This document shows, piece by piece, positions 47,487-57,265 of a stretch of DNA of 64,000 nucleotides (positions within the stretch are counted from its first letter, which is position 1; each line of letters opens with the position of its first letter). The translations under genes and the position numbers were made by a program. The notes beneath the pieces are model-generated. The model searched no databases and was not told where the DNA came from. It worked only from the letters and a program-made list of their open reading frames with translations. Origin of the DNA: Leptospiraceae bacterium (lineage in GTDB: Bacteria; Spirochaetota; Leptospiria; Leptospirales; Leptonemataceae); the NCBI GenBank assembly GCA_026005135.1, contig BPKM01000001.1, positions 434,001 through 498,000 on the forward strand, written 5' to 3'.

Positions 47487-48305
47487 ATGGAGCAAAACCC
47501 AAAAAATGAATTATTAGAAAAATTAAATTCTATAGAAATTTTACCAGAAAAACTATATGTCTTAGTTAATATTTTGCGAAATCATTGTGATTGGGATAAA
47601 CAGCAGACTTTAGAAAGTTTAAAGCAATCTCTTTTAGAAGAAACTTATGAAGTAATACAGGGCATAGAAGAAGAGAATAAGGAAAAAAAAATTGCAATCC
47701 TAAAAGAAGAATTAGGAGATTTATTATTTTTAGTTCATTTTTATATAAAATTATGTGAAGAACAAGAATATTTTACAAAAGAAGAAGTTTATAAAGCAGT
47801 TATTAAAAAACTTGTAAAAAGACATCCACATGTATTCGGTAATATAAAAGTACAGAATACAAATGAAATATTAAAAAATTGGGAGGGTTTTAAAAAAAAA
47901 TCGTTTGGAGAAAATACAGAATTTTTACCGGCTTTACTTAGAGCACAAAAAGTTCAGCAGAAAGCCAGTATAGAAGGTTTTGACTGGAAAAAACAAAAAG
48001 ATAATAGTCATATTAAAGAGATCTTAGAACAAATAAAATCAGAAATTTTAGAACTGGAACAGGAATTAGATACTAACAATAAGAAAAATCAAGAATTAGA
48101 AATAGGAGATATATTATTTTCGATAGTGAATTTAGCAAGGCATTTAGAAATTTCTGCAGAATTAGCACTACATAAAAGTATAGAAAAATTTATAAAAAGG
48201 TTTAATAAAGTATTAGAAGTATATCAAAATCATTATAGGGATTCAGAAAATAAACATCAGGTATTAGAAGAAATATATCAAGAAATTAAATTAAAAGAAC
48301 AATGA
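47487..48305 (+). CDS. mazG: Nucleoside triphosphate pyrophosphohydrolase MazG
   Basis: 272 residues, two MazG domains as in the full-length enzyme. First: CDWDKQQTLESLKQSLLEET and EELGDLLFLVHFY with E-E-x-x-E and E-x-x-D metal sites; linker KRHPHVFGN and LPALLRAQKVQQKASIEGFD W; second: EILELEQEL and ELEIGDILFSIVNLARHLEI. It removes aberrant dNTPs. The stop overlaps the murB start (ATGA), so the two are translationally coupled. Confidence 0.94.
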   Translation: MEQNPKNELLEKLNSIEILPEKLYVLVNILRNHCDWDKQQTLESLKQSLLEETYEVIQGIEEENKEKKIAILKEELGDLLFLVHFYIKLCEEQEYFTKEEVYKAVIKKLVKRHPHVFGNIKVQNTNEILKNWEGFKKKSFGENTEFLPALLRAQKVQQKASIEGFDWKKQKDNSHIKEILEQIKSEILELEQELDTNNKKNQELEIGDILFSIVNLARHLEISAELALHKSIEKFIKRFNKVLEVYQNHYRDSENKHQVLEEIYQEIKLKEQ

Positions 48306-49513
48306 ATCTTATAAAAAATGTAAAATTATCCCAAAAAACTACAATTGGGTTAGGAGCGAAAGTACCATATTTTATTGAAATTAAAAATTTAGAAGAATTA
48401 AGCGAAGCTTTAAAATTTATTAAAGAAAATCATTTATTTTATTTTATCTTAGGAGAGGGTAGTAATACAATTGCTATTGATAAAGAAATTCCTATTGCTA
48501 TATTACATCCTGTTAATAATCAAATAATTTATAAAATAGATAAGAAAGAATTTATTTATAATTTACCTGTTCAGATACAATATAATAATTTTTATAATAT
48601 AGATTTTCAATGCGATCTTTATGAAGCCATACAATTTTATACCAAAAAGAATAAAAAAATACAAATTATTGCAGATGCTGGTATAAATTGGGATTATTTT
48701 GTTTATTTTAATCTATTGCATGGCATTCCTCATTTTATAGCATTATCTGGAATTCCGGGTAAAATAGGTTCAACACCTATACAAAATGTAGGTGCATATG
48801 GAGAGGAAGTTAAATCATTTATAGAATATGTTTATACCTATACTTTTAATGAACAAAAAGTTAAAGTATTTTCTAATAAGGAATGTGATTTTAAATATAG
48901 AGATAGTATTTTTAAAAAATATTTAAATCAATTTTATATTTATCAGGTAATTTTTAATATTACTTTAAATGATTCTATTCAAATTAAATATCCAGAATTA
49001 CAAAAGATATATTTAGATTATAAAAATAATTCTAATTTAGAATTATGGGAAGAATCTTTATTACATATATTAAATCTCAATAGAAATATTAAAGAATTTT
49101 ATTTATTGAGAAAATGTGTATATACAATTCGTAGAAAAAAAGGTATGATATTAGATAATAGTGAATTTTCTAAATCAGCAGGTTCCTTTTTTACAAATCC
49201 TATTTTAACAGAAGAAGAATTTATTAAATTAAAAAATCACCTTTTAATAGAAAATTTTCCATTTTTTAGAGAAGGGAAATATTTTAAAATTCCAGCTGCC
49301 TGGCTTATTGAATTTTCTGGTATAAAAAAAGGATTTCGATACAAAAATTGGGGGATTTCTCCTTTGCATGCTCTTGCAATTATTAATTATGGTGGCACCT
49401 TAGAGGAATTAAAAGAATTTATACAATTTATTCAAAAAAATGTTTATAATAAAACAGGTATTTTGTTAAAACCAGAACCAGTATTTATGGAAGATTTTAT
49501 TTATAAATTTTAA
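48302..49513 (+). CDS. murB: UDP-N-acetylenolpyruvoylglucosamine reductase
   Basis: 403 residues. FAD/NADPH enzyme of peptidoglycan precursor synthesis. Signatures: TTIGLGAKVPYFIEIKN, LGEGSNTI, GIPGKIGSTPIQNVGAYGEE, KYRDSIFK (catalytic Arg in Y-R-D-S) and the proton-donor Ser motif KSAGSFFTNPIL, then IPAAWLIEFSG and the closing ALAIINYGGTLEE. It is about 60-100 residues longer than typical, because of insertions near residues 65-105 and 235-285. Overlaps mazG by 4 bp and the opposing gene by 17 bp. Confidence 0.92.
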   Translation: MNLIKNVKLSQKTTIGLGAKVPYFIEIKNLEELSEALKFIKENHLFYFILGEGSNTIAIDKEIPIAILHPVNNQIIYKIDKKEFIYNLPVQIQYNNFYNIDFQCDLYEAIQFYTKKNKKIQIIADAGINWDYFVYFNLLHGIPHFIALSGIPGKIGSTPIQNVGAYGEEVKSFIEYVYTYTFNEQKVKVFSNKECDFKYRDSIFKKYLNQFYIYQVIFNITLNDSIQIKYPELQKIYLDYKNNSNLELWEESLLHILNLNRNIKEFYLLRKCVYTIRRKKGMILDNSEFSKSAGSFFTNPILTEEEFIKLKNHLLIENFPFFREGKYFKIPAAWLIEFSGIKKGFRYKNWGISPLHALAIINYGGTLEELKEFIQFIQKNVYNKTGILLKPEPVFMEDFIYKF

Positions 49514-51953
49514 TTTTTATATGATCTAATAAATAAGATATTATAATTTCGTTTTTATAAACTTTATAGGGTAAATGTGGTTCTATTACAATTTTAAAGT
49601 CCTTTAAGTTTTTATATGGCAAATTTATGATACTTTCTTTTATTTTTATATTATGATGATTTTCTATAAAAAATTCTATAATTCCTTCTTTAGGTTCTAA
49701 ATAACCAGATATATTAATTTTCGCACCTTGATAAGGAAATGGTCCAAATTGAAAATTTGTACCAAATAATTCTTTTTTTCTTAATCCTTTAAAAATAAAA
49801 AGTCTTTCTTTAAATTCAGAAAGAACTAATGCTCTTAATAAAAGTATTAATTCTGCAGAAGCCCAGCCATGGAAACCATCACCCATAACACCGCCATTAG
49901 TTGTAGGATGAATGGCTTCTGGATATGCCCAGAGTCTACCTCTTTTTTGTAAAACTTTTTTTAGTATTTTTCTTGTAATCTTAGGATAATTTAACTTTAA
50001 AAAACATTGAGCAACCTGTAAACTAAGGTAAATATTAAATCCAGAATGAATAATTGTATGAAAAAATAAATTATTTATAAAGTATAATTTATAAATTGTT
50101 TTTATTGTTTTAGTGATTTCAAGATTTGATAATAAATTTAATTGTAAAGGATAAAGATCTACAATACTACCAATTATACCAGGATCAATACCTCTATTAG
50201 GTGCTGCTGTTAAAATTCCATATTTTTCTCTTTCGTTCCGAGAAATAATTAGAAAATCCTGTATATATTCATTCATTTCTCTAAGGAAATAGCGATAATG
50301 CTCCTGAAAATTCGGAACAATAGAACATGCAAAAGCAGCATCTCGTAAGCCAGCGATAGACCATAAATTATCCCAATAATAATAATCAGCTGGACCTAAA
50401 TGTTCAGCACTAAAACCAGCTGGCATTAATTTTTTCTGATATCCTTTTTTTCTTTTTTTAATAATCCAGTTACCACCTTTTATAATAGAATAAATCAATT
50501 CTTTTAATAATTCTATATCATTAGATTTTTTATAATAATCAACAATTGTCCATATTGCCTGTCCTGTGGAATCCCATTCTCCTTCGTGAGATTTAAAAAA
50601 TCCATCTTTTTCCTGTCTTTTAGGATAGGTTTCTAAAACATTTCTTGTTTCTTTTAAAAAATTCCAACCAGATAGAGAAGAAAGCATATAAGCAGCATCT
50701 CTAAACCAGAATTGTCTATAAGTATAAATGCCAGGTGTAATTTTCTTTTCTGTTTGTAATTCATAAACTATATTTGAATGTAAATCTGCTGCCTTATTCC
50801 ATAAATTTCTTCCACATAGAAATGTGCTTTTTATACTTGTGATTTCTTTCCATTTTTGCTTTGTTTCTTTAATTTCTTTTAAAAATAGTTCTTTATTGGT
50901 ATAAATATCTGTTATATCTTCCCATCCTCTTAGAATATATTTTGTTTTAATTTTTTTCTGGTTATCAATATCTTTTGCTTTTGTTTTTCGCTTTTCTGTT
51001 CCTTCTAATTTAAATGTATCAAATGGATCAACCTGTGCAGATGCTAATTGCTCATAAGTTCTGGTATAAAATAAAATGCTATTATCTTCTTTCTCTAATC
51101 TAGGTGTTAATGGATAAATTAAAATTCCAGTAGATACGCCATGTTCACAATGGATTTGTTTTAGATTTGTATAAGTAAAATAAGCATCTCCTTTTTCTAA
51201 GTTAGAAAGATGTACATATTTAGGTTTAGTTAAAATGATAATTTCCTCTTCATTATTTATCCATATACTGGCAAATCCTTCTTTATCAATATATTCTATT
51301 TGATTTATTAACGTTCCACCTTCTGGATTAAAGGGTCTTATTCCAATAAGAAGTTCCCAATCATTGCTTTTAGTTTCGTAAGTAATTAAATTTAATATTG
51401 TTTTCCCTGTCTGAACATCACCACATAATTTCCATTCCACTTTAAGATCTTTTATCGTATAAGTTATTATAGGTAAAGGTAAATTTTCATCAAATTCTAT
51501 GTTTATATTTACTTCATTTCTATTGGGTGTATAAAATTTATTTTTTGTCTTAAATGCCAGTTCAATTGAGTAATATCCTACGATTGGAGAGAATGAACCT
51601 GCTGGATCTATCATACTAAAAAAACTGGAATAAGGTCCTCTAAATCCAAACCAATTTCTATGCGTTAAATTTAAACTTAGCATAGAGGTTGCACGAGGAA
51701 TAAAAGAAGGATCTAAAGGATTATATTGTCTTTCTACCCAATACGGTCCAACAAAATTTCTATAAAACTGAAAAAAACAGTAATTCCACATCCCGGATGC
51801 TATTACCCGGGATGCTAAGGGTAGGTTTTCTGAAGGGAATTCTGCACTTGTTGGATTGGTTAATTTAAAACCACTTTTTATTAGCTCTAAAAATTCTGGA
51901 TGTAAATTAAAAAAAGGGGAAAATTTTGATAAATATTGTTTAATAAAATTCAT
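49497..51953 (-). CDS. Six-hairpin glycosidase-like protein (amylo-glucosidase superfamily)
   Basis: 818 residues, no signal peptide. An N-terminal beta-sandwich part (to about residue 300) is followed by an (alpha/alpha)6-type region: YTYRQFWFRDAAYMLSSLSG, DSTGQAIWTIVDYYKKS, NLWSIAGLRDAAFACSIV, and WAYPEAIHPTTNGGVMGDGFHGWASAE. The WFRDAAY and GWASAE stretches are typical of GH15/GH63-like and debranching-type barrels; candidate acidic catalytic residues are the D in FRDA and E in PEAIHP. The substrate is not determined. Its start overlaps the STAS gene stop by 1 base (TAATG). Confidence 0.75.
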   Translation of the reverse strand: MNFIKQYLSKFSPFFNLHPEFLELIKSGFKLTNPTSAEFPSENLPLASRVIASGMWNYCFFQFYRNFVGPYWVERQYNPLDPSFIPRATSMLSLNLTHRNWFGFRGPYSSFFSMIDPAGSFSPIVGYYSIELAFKTKNKFYTPNRNEVNINIEFDENLPLPIITYTIKDLKVEWKLCGDVQTGKTILNLITYETKSNDWELLIGIRPFNPEGGTLINQIEYIDKEGFASIWINNEEEIIILTKPKYVHLSNLEKGDAYFTYTNLKQIHCEHGVSTGILIYPLTPRLEKEDNSILFYTRTYEQLASAQVDPFDTFKLEGTEKRKTKAKDIDNQKKIKTKYILRGWEDITDIYTNKELFLKEIKETKQKWKEITSIKSTFLCGRNLWNKAADLHSNIVYELQTEKKITPGIYTYRQFWFRDAAYMLSSLSGWNFLKETRNVLETYPKRQEKDGFFKSHEGEWDSTGQAIWTIVDYYKKSNDIELLKELIYSIIKGGNWIIKKRKKGYQKKLMPAGFSAEHLGPADYYYWDNLWSIAGLRDAAFACSIVPNFQEHYRYFLREMNEYIQDFLIISRNEREKYGILTAAPNRGIDPGIIGSIVDLYPLQLNLLSNLEITKTIKTIYKLYFINNLFFHTIIHSGFNIYLSLQVAQCFLKLNYPKITRKILKKVLQKRGRLWAYPEAIHPTTNGGVMGDGFHGWASAELILLLRALVLSEFKERLFIFKGLRKKELFGTNFQFGPFPYQGAKINISGYLEPKEGIIEFFIENHHNIKIKESIINLPYKNLKDFKIVIEPHLPYKVYKNEIIISYLLDHIKIKIYK

Positions 51954-52288
51954 TATTTAGCACTAACTGCATCACTTTCATCTTCGTATATATCAAACAT
52001 ATCCATTAATTCTACAACTTCAAAAACACGTTTTACAGCTAAGGATAAATTGGAAAGTTTTAAACTTCTATTTTTTTCTTTTAAATTCCTCATTATGGAC
52101 ACAAATACCCTTAAACCAGAAGAAGACATATATTCTACTTCACTTAAATTCAATACGAAATCTTTTGTTGGATTTTGTTCTATTAATTTCATTAAAAATG
52201 ATTCTATTTCAGATGCTAAATGAACATCAATTCTTCCTTTTAAATATACTATAATATGATTATTTTCTTCTCTAGTATCAAAAATCAT
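51953..52288 (-). CDS. STAS-domain anti-anti-sigma factor
   Basis: 111 residues. A SpoIIAA/RsbV-like STAS domain: IIVYLKGRIDVHLASEIESF, then the phospho-acceptor loop LNLSEVEYMSSSGLRVFVSI (Ser in MSSSGLR), and RSLKLSNLSLAVKRVFEVVE. It works by partner switching: the kinase phosphorylates the Ser, the phosphatase removes it. The neighbouring upstream gene encodes a SpoIIE-type phosphatase with an HATPase domain, a matching pair. AAGGAG ribosome site. Confidence 0.92.
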   Translation of the reverse strand: MIFDTREENNHIIVYLKGRIDVHLASEIESFLMKLIEQNPTKDFVLNLSEVEYMSSSGLRVFVSIMRNLKEKNRSLKLSNLSLAVKRVFEVVELMDMFDIYEDESDAVSAK

Positions 52289-52409
52289 GAATCTAACTCC
52301 TTATTCTAATAATTAAAAATAGCAAATTACAATTTCTTTATCTTTTATAAAAATTCAAGATCTTTTTTATAGCATAATTTATAACTAAAATATAATTATA
52401 ACAAATTCA

Positions 52410-55100
52410 TTAAATTGATTTAACGATTGTTAGAAAATTTTTATTTTTTTTATGAGAATAAATTGCTTTATCCATTAATGTATGTACAAGAAATAAACCA
52501 AAACCTCCTTCTTTTTCTCCCATCAGATTTTTAATTAAATCTGGTTTCTGTATACCATAAAAATCATATTGATTTCCATTGTCTATGAATGTTATAAATA
52601 GAGTTCTGTCCTGTATTTTTATTTTACATTTAAATTGAGGGTTAGAAATTTCTTTATTTTTATAAGCATAAAGACATATATTTGTTGCAATTTCGTCACA
52701 TACGAGTAGAATATCATGTAATATATTTTCTGGTATTTTATATCTTGAAAGGATTGCATCAATTTCTTTAATTAATTTAGGTACGCTTTCTTTACGGGCT
52801 GGTAAGATGATGGTAAATTCATCTTTAATAAATTTTAAACTGAATTTACTGATTAATAAAGTAAAATCATCATCTGGAATATCTCTATTAATAAATGTTA
52901 AAACATCATTATAAATATGATTGATAATATTTTGAGGTGATTTTTGTTTATTTAATATAATTTGTTTAATTAGCCTTTCTAAACCATATTCTATATCCTG
53001 ATTATTAATAGATTCTGTAACTCCATCTGTATATAAAACTAAGATATCGTTTTTTTTCAAATTTATGACTTTTTTTTCATATACAACATCTTTGGAACGT
53101 AAGACTCCTAAGGGGAGGCCTTTAGCTGATAAAATTTCATAGGTATTATCATCGTGAATTAAAAGCATATTATTATGACCAGCGGAAGCATATTCTAAGG
53201 TTCCTGATATAGCGTTGTATTTCGCAAGGAAAACTGTAACAAACATACCTGATTCTGATTCTTCAAATAATAAATCATTAGAATATGATAAAATTTTAGC
53301 TGGATCCTCTTCCTGACGCATTACGGTTCGTATAATTGAATTTGCTATTGCCATAAATAAGGCAGCAGGTAATGATTTTCCTGATACATCAGCTATCATA
53401 AAAAAACAATTACCATAAGGAGATTCTATATAATAATCAAAAAAATCGCCACCGGTTGTTTTTGCTGGAATTGTTTTAGCAAAAAAAAGAACAGATTTAT
53501 GAACAGGAAGTTTACTGGGTAAAATATTTTTTTGAATACGAGCTGTAATTTCAATTTCTTTCTGGATTCCAGTATATTCTATACTTTCGTATGTTTTTGA
53601 AATTTGAGAACCAATGGTTGAAAGTAATTTAAAATCTTCTGTTTCTAAGAAATCTTTATTTTCTGGATCTGTTGCACATAGTATTCCGAATGGTTTTCCG
53701 TTACTTTTCAATAAAGGAATTAAAATTGCGCTTTTGGTTATATATCGTTCTGGACTAATATATGGCTTTAATTCTGGTATTTCATCAAAATTTTTTATAT
53801 ATAAAGGAATTTTTCTTTCGAAAACATATTGAATTAATTTTGGAGATAATTCCCATTGATTTAAATTATATCCTTTATGGGATAATAATCGAAATTTTTT
53901 TAAATTTGTATCATAAATAACAAATGATAATCGTGTAATTTTTAGTTCTGATTGTATTGTTGAAAGTACTAATTCTGCAATTTTCCCTATATCTTGATGT
54001 TCTACAAGAATTTGTGCAATTTTATGTAATGTTGTTAATTCTCTAACCTTTTGTTCTAATTGTAGATTGGCTTCTTCTATATAATCCATTAATCGTCTTC
54101 TTTGTAATGCAATTGCAACAGAATCAGAAAAGCTCTGGAATAATTCTAAATCTTCTTTTGTAAATTCAGAACGATCTATAGTATTAATTACTTCTATAAC
54201 ACCTATTACTTCATTATTTACAATAAGAGGACATGCCATTAAATTTCTTGTTGTCATTTGACTAATTTTATCAACATCCTGATAAAAATCGGGATCAGAA
54301 GATGGATCATTAACAATAAATGATTGTCTGGTTTCTGCACATTTTCCTACAATACCTTTACCCTTTGGAATGCGAATTCCTTTTAAATTACTATCACCTG
54401 TTATAATATCAAAAACTAATTCTCCTGTATATATATCTACAAGAAAAACACTTGCACTTTCCGCTCTAAGAACTTTGGTAGCACTTTCTAAAATATTTTG
54501 AATCATATCTTCTAATTTCTTGGAAGAGTTGATAATATTCGATACTTCCAATAAAGAATATAATTTTTTTTCTATATCCTGATATAATCGAATTAAATGA
54601 GAATTTTCTAAAAGTAGTAATAAAGAGTTATTAAAAGGAATAAATATATTATTTTTATATTGTAATGCTCCATTAATTAAAAGAGAAAAAGAAGCAAAGA
54701 TATTTTTAACAATATGAAAATCTGTTTCGAAGAATAGTTTATCTTTATATCCTTTTATTAAAATTAACCCAATTTCTCCTTCTGGAGAAGATAGATTATA
54801 TATAATAACAGGATTTTCGAGATGAAATTTTTTTGCTAAAGGAGAATTTAAATTTATGTAAATATTTTCTTGATTTGTAAAAAAATATTCAACGATTTCC
54901 CAATCATTATTATTAATCACATTATTATTATTAGAATAGGGATGTAAATTTTCACTAGAATCTAAAAAAAATAAAATTACTTCTTCTACTTTTAGTATTG
55001 ATTTAAGTTCATTGATAAAAAAATTCAATGTTTTTTTTAAAGGTTCTGTTAATTGAAATTTAATATAGTTCTTTTTTTTAAGTTCCAATTTTTCCCCCAA
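52410..55100 (-). CDS. GAF-SpoIIE (PP2C)-HATPase signalling protein
   Basis: 896 residues starting at a TTG codon (no ATG nearby). N-terminal 180 residues are an uncertain GAF-like sensor; a clear GAF at about 190-340 (ASVFLVDIYTGELVFDIITG, IVGKCAETRQSFIVNDPSSD); a second GAF at about 360-510; the PP2C/SpoIIE phosphatase at about 515-740 (TTGGDFFDYY, MIADVSGKSLPAALFMAIAN, EYASAGHNNMLLIH, LVLYTDGVTESIN); and a C-terminal HATPase/RsbW-like domain (LLVCDEIATNICLYAYKNKE). It combines phosphatase and kinase modules of the sigma-regulating partner-switch. The STAS protein downstream is the likely substrate. Confidence 0.9.
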   Translation of the reverse strand: MGEKLELKKKNYIKFQLTEPLKKTLNFFINELKSILKVEEVILFFLDSSENLHPYSNNNNVINNNDWEIVEYFFTNQENIYINLNSPLAKKFHLENPVIIYNLSSPEGEIGLILIKGYKDKLFFETDFHIVKNIFASFSLLINGALQYKNNIFIPFNNSLLLLLENSHLIRLYQDIEKKLYSLLEVSNIINSSKKLEDMIQNILESATKVLRAESASVFLVDIYTGELVFDIITGDSNLKGIRIPKGKGIVGKCAETRQSFIVNDPSSDPDFYQDVDKISQMTTRNLMACPLIVNNEVIGVIEVINTIDRSEFTKEDLELFQSFSDSVAIALQRRRLMDYIEEANLQLEQKVRELTTLHKIAQILVEHQDIGKIAELVLSTIQSELKITRLSFVIYDTNLKKFRLLSHKGYNLNQWELSPKLIQYVFERKIPLYIKNFDEIPELKPYISPERYITKSAILIPLLKSNGKPFGILCATDPENKDFLETEDFKLLSTIGSQISKTYESIEYTGIQKEIEITARIQKNILPSKLPVHKSVLFFAKTIPAKTTGGDFFDYYIESPYGNCFFMIADVSGKSLPAALFMAIANSIIRTVMRQEEDPAKILSYSNDLLFEESESGMFVTVFLAKYNAISGTLEYASAGHNNMLLIHDDNTYEILSAKGLPLGVLRSKDVVYEKKVINLKKNDILVLYTDGVTESINNQDIEYGLERLIKQIILNKQKSPQNIINHIYNDVLTFINRDIPDDDFTLLISKFSLKFIKDEFTIILPARKESVPKLIKEIDAILSRYKIPENILHDILLVCDEIATNICLYAYKNKEISNPQFKCKIKIQDRTLFITFIDNGNQYDFYGIQKPDLIKNLMGEKEGGFGLFLVHTLMDKAIYSHKKNKNFLTIVKSI

Positions 55101-55109
55101 CTTACGATT

Positions 55110-56498
55110 TTAACCTTCAAGAAGTTTTGCTAAAGTTTTATTATCATAAAGTTCTATAGGTCTATTATTACAATAATCTAAAGCAGAAGAACTAAATTCA
55201 GAAACAGTTATATAAATACCTCGAGCTGCATTTTCTGTTTTCATTTTATCATGGAATTCTCTAACCTGGGTTTCGCTTATAGGTTGCATCTCTCTATAAA
55301 GTCGAACTAAGATATTTTGTATTTTATATGGATTATGTTGTCCGGAATCGGAACAAATAGCTGTTATCATAGAATCATTATCTATATTTATTAATAAAGG
55401 TTTTAAATTTAATTTGTCAAGAATTTTTCGAAAATAAGATTCGAATTGTAATCGATTAGAAATAAGTAGATCTTTAATTGCATCGCTGGTTTTAAATTCT
55501 GCATATTGTTTTAATTTTTCTTTAACATTTTTATAATCAGGATGTATATGATGAATATATTCCCAATGTTCTATTGCTTTTGAAATATTTTTTGTTTTTT
55601 CATAAGCGATTGCTAACAAATAATGCGCTAATAAATCTTCATTTGTTGCTTTATTTATATATACAATAGCTTTGTCTAATTCACTGATTGCCTGAGAATA
55701 AGATTCTGTATCTATTAAAATTAAACCCTTTAATAATAATGCTTTTGGTTTTAAGGCTTGATCTTTTTCTATAATATCTAATACCTGAATCGCTTTACTA
55801 AATTCCCCTAAATATCGATAAGTTTGTGCTAAATAATATAAATTTTCTGTGTTCTTAGGATCTACATCTTTTGCTTTTTCTAAATTTATTTTAGCTTCGT
55901 TATAAATCCTTAAATAAAAATAAGTTTTACCTAAGGTGGTTAAAGCATTAAAATGTCTATTATTAATATTAACAGCCTGTTTTAATAAAGAAATTGCATT
56001 TTGATATGCTTTACCCATGTATAGTAATTTGCCTGCATTATAATAATTATCTGCATTTGATGGTTCTATTTTGGTTAAAATTAAATATTCATTTTTAGCT
56101 TCTGTATAATTGCCATTACTTTCCAGAGCATAAGCTAAATGTTTTCTTACAAGAATTTCATTAATTTTTTGGTTATATCTACCAAATTTTAAAATTCTTT
56201 TATAATATAAAATGGCATTTTGATAATCTCCTATTTTTTCATAGGCTAAACCCAATAAAAAATTTACGTTTGGATTTCTCTCATCTTTTTCTAATAGTTT
56301 TTCTAAGAGAATAATAGCATCTTTAAAATGACCTTTATTAATAAGTTGTTCTGCATCTTCTATTTTTCCCGGTGATGTTAAATATTGAAAAATCAAAATT
56401 CCAGCAATTAAAATAAGAAATATAAAAAAACCAAAAGCTATATATGTTGTTATTTCCACCTTAAAAGGAAATTTATATTTATAATAAAATAGAATCAA
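55110..56498 (-). CDS. Membrane-anchored TPR protein with a C-terminal Mrr-like domain
   Basis: 462 residues beginning at a TTG (56498); a GTG at 56459 just before the membrane segment is an alternative start. One membrane helix (YIAFGFFIFLILIAGILIFQ), then about eight TPR units (for example NPNVNFLLGLAYEKIGDYQN, AILYYKRILKFGRYN). The last 110 residues resemble the Mrr-type restriction-endonuclease fold: LINIDNDSMITAICSDSGQH, VREFHDKMKTENAARGIYIT and YDNKTLAKLL. Catalytic D-E/QxK residues are not clearly present, so nuclease activity is doubtful. Ends 10 bp before the GAF/SpoIIE gene, likely co-transcribed. Confidence 0.75.
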   Translation of the reverse strand: MILFYYKYKFPFKVEITTYIAFGFFIFLILIAGILIFQYLTSPGKIEDAEQLINKGHFKDAIILLEKLLEKDERNPNVNFLLGLAYEKIGDYQNAILYYKRILKFGRYNQKINEILVRKHLAYALESNGNYTEAKNEYLILTKIEPSNADNYYNAGKLLYMGKAYQNAISLLKQAVNINNRHFNALTTLGKTYFYLRIYNEAKINLEKAKDVDPKNTENLYYLAQTYRYLGEFSKAIQVLDIIEKDQALKPKALLLKGLILIDTESYSQAISELDKAIVYINKATNEDLLAHYLLAIAYEKTKNISKAIEHWEYIHHIHPDYKNVKEKLKQYAEFKTSDAIKDLLISNRLQFESYFRKILDKLNLKPLLINIDNDSMITAICSDSGQHNPYKIQNILVRLYREMQPISETQVREFHDKMKTENAARGIYITVSEFSSSALDYCNNRPIELYDNKTLAKLLEG

Positions 56499-56554
56499 TA
56501 CAAAAACTATTGAAATCTATAAAAACATAAAAAAATTGTTCATTTAAAAGGTAA

Positions 56555-56627
56555 GGGGGTGTAGCTCAGCTGGTAGAGCGTTAGAATGGCATTCTAAAGG
56601 TCGGGGGTTCAAGTCCCCTCACCTCCA
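56555..56627 (+). tRNA. tRNA-Ala (anticodon GGC)
   Basis: 73 bases. Acceptor GGGGGTG pairs with CACCTCC and includes the G3:U70 wobble that marks alanine tRNAs. Anticodon loop ATGGCAT in stem TTAGA/TCTAA gives GGC. T arm CGGGGGTTCAAGTCCCC. Discriminator A; no CCA encoded. Confidence 0.96.
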
Positions 56628-56701
56628 TTTTAATTTAGCTTTTTCCTTGCCAAAATCATTATTTCTTTTATTTTGAAATAAAAACAATTAAAAGGAAACA
56701 T

Positions 56702-57265
56702 ATGGCTATAAAAAATATATTAAAAATTGGCAATCCTATATTACGTCAAAGATCGGAAGAAGTTCCATTAAATGAAATTCGTTCAAAAGAAATTAAAGAT
56801 TTAGTAAAAGACATGTTTGATTCTATGAAAGCAGCAGGTGGTATAGGCCTAGCTGCACCACAAATCGGAGTTTTAAAAAGGGTTATTATTGTAGGATATG
56901 AACCAACAGATAGATATCCAGATATAAAATTTGATAAAGAACATGAAGGTGTTAAATATAGAGTGATGATTAATCCTGAAATTGAATATCTAACAGAGGA
57001 AACCATAGGATTCTGGGAAGGTTGTTTATCTGTTCCAGGAATGAGGGGATATGTAGAAAGACCTAAAAAAATTCGTTTAAAATTTTACGATATGGAAGAA
57101 GAATTACATGATGAAATTATTGAAGGTTTCGAAGCTATTGTTGTGCAACACGAATATGATCATCTTGATGGAATTTTATATGTAGATAGGCTAAAAGATA
57201 CAAAATTATTTGGATTCGATGAAGAATTTGAAAAAATAAAACAATATCCTGTTGTAGAAGTATAA
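56702..57265 (+). CDS. def: Peptide deformylase
   Basis: 187 residues. Removes the formyl group from new N termini. Three metal-site motifs in order: GGIGLAAPQIG (residues 46-56), EGCLSVPG (Cys ligand, near 107) and QHEYDHLDGILY (HEXXH, near 150). Slightly longer than standard, with an insert PTDRYPDIKFDKEHEGVKYR between motifs 1 and 2, as in several spirochaete enzymes. Encoded after tRNA-Ala. Confidence 0.97.
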   Translation: MAIKNILKIGNPILRQRSEEVPLNEIRSKEIKDLVKDMFDSMKAAGGIGLAAPQIGVLKRVIIVGYEPTDRYPDIKFDKEHEGVKYRVMINPEIEYLTEETIGFWEGCLSVPGMRGYVERPKKIRLKFYDMEEELHDEIIEGFEAIVVQHEYDHLDGILYVDRLKDTKLFGFDEEFEKIKQYPVVEV

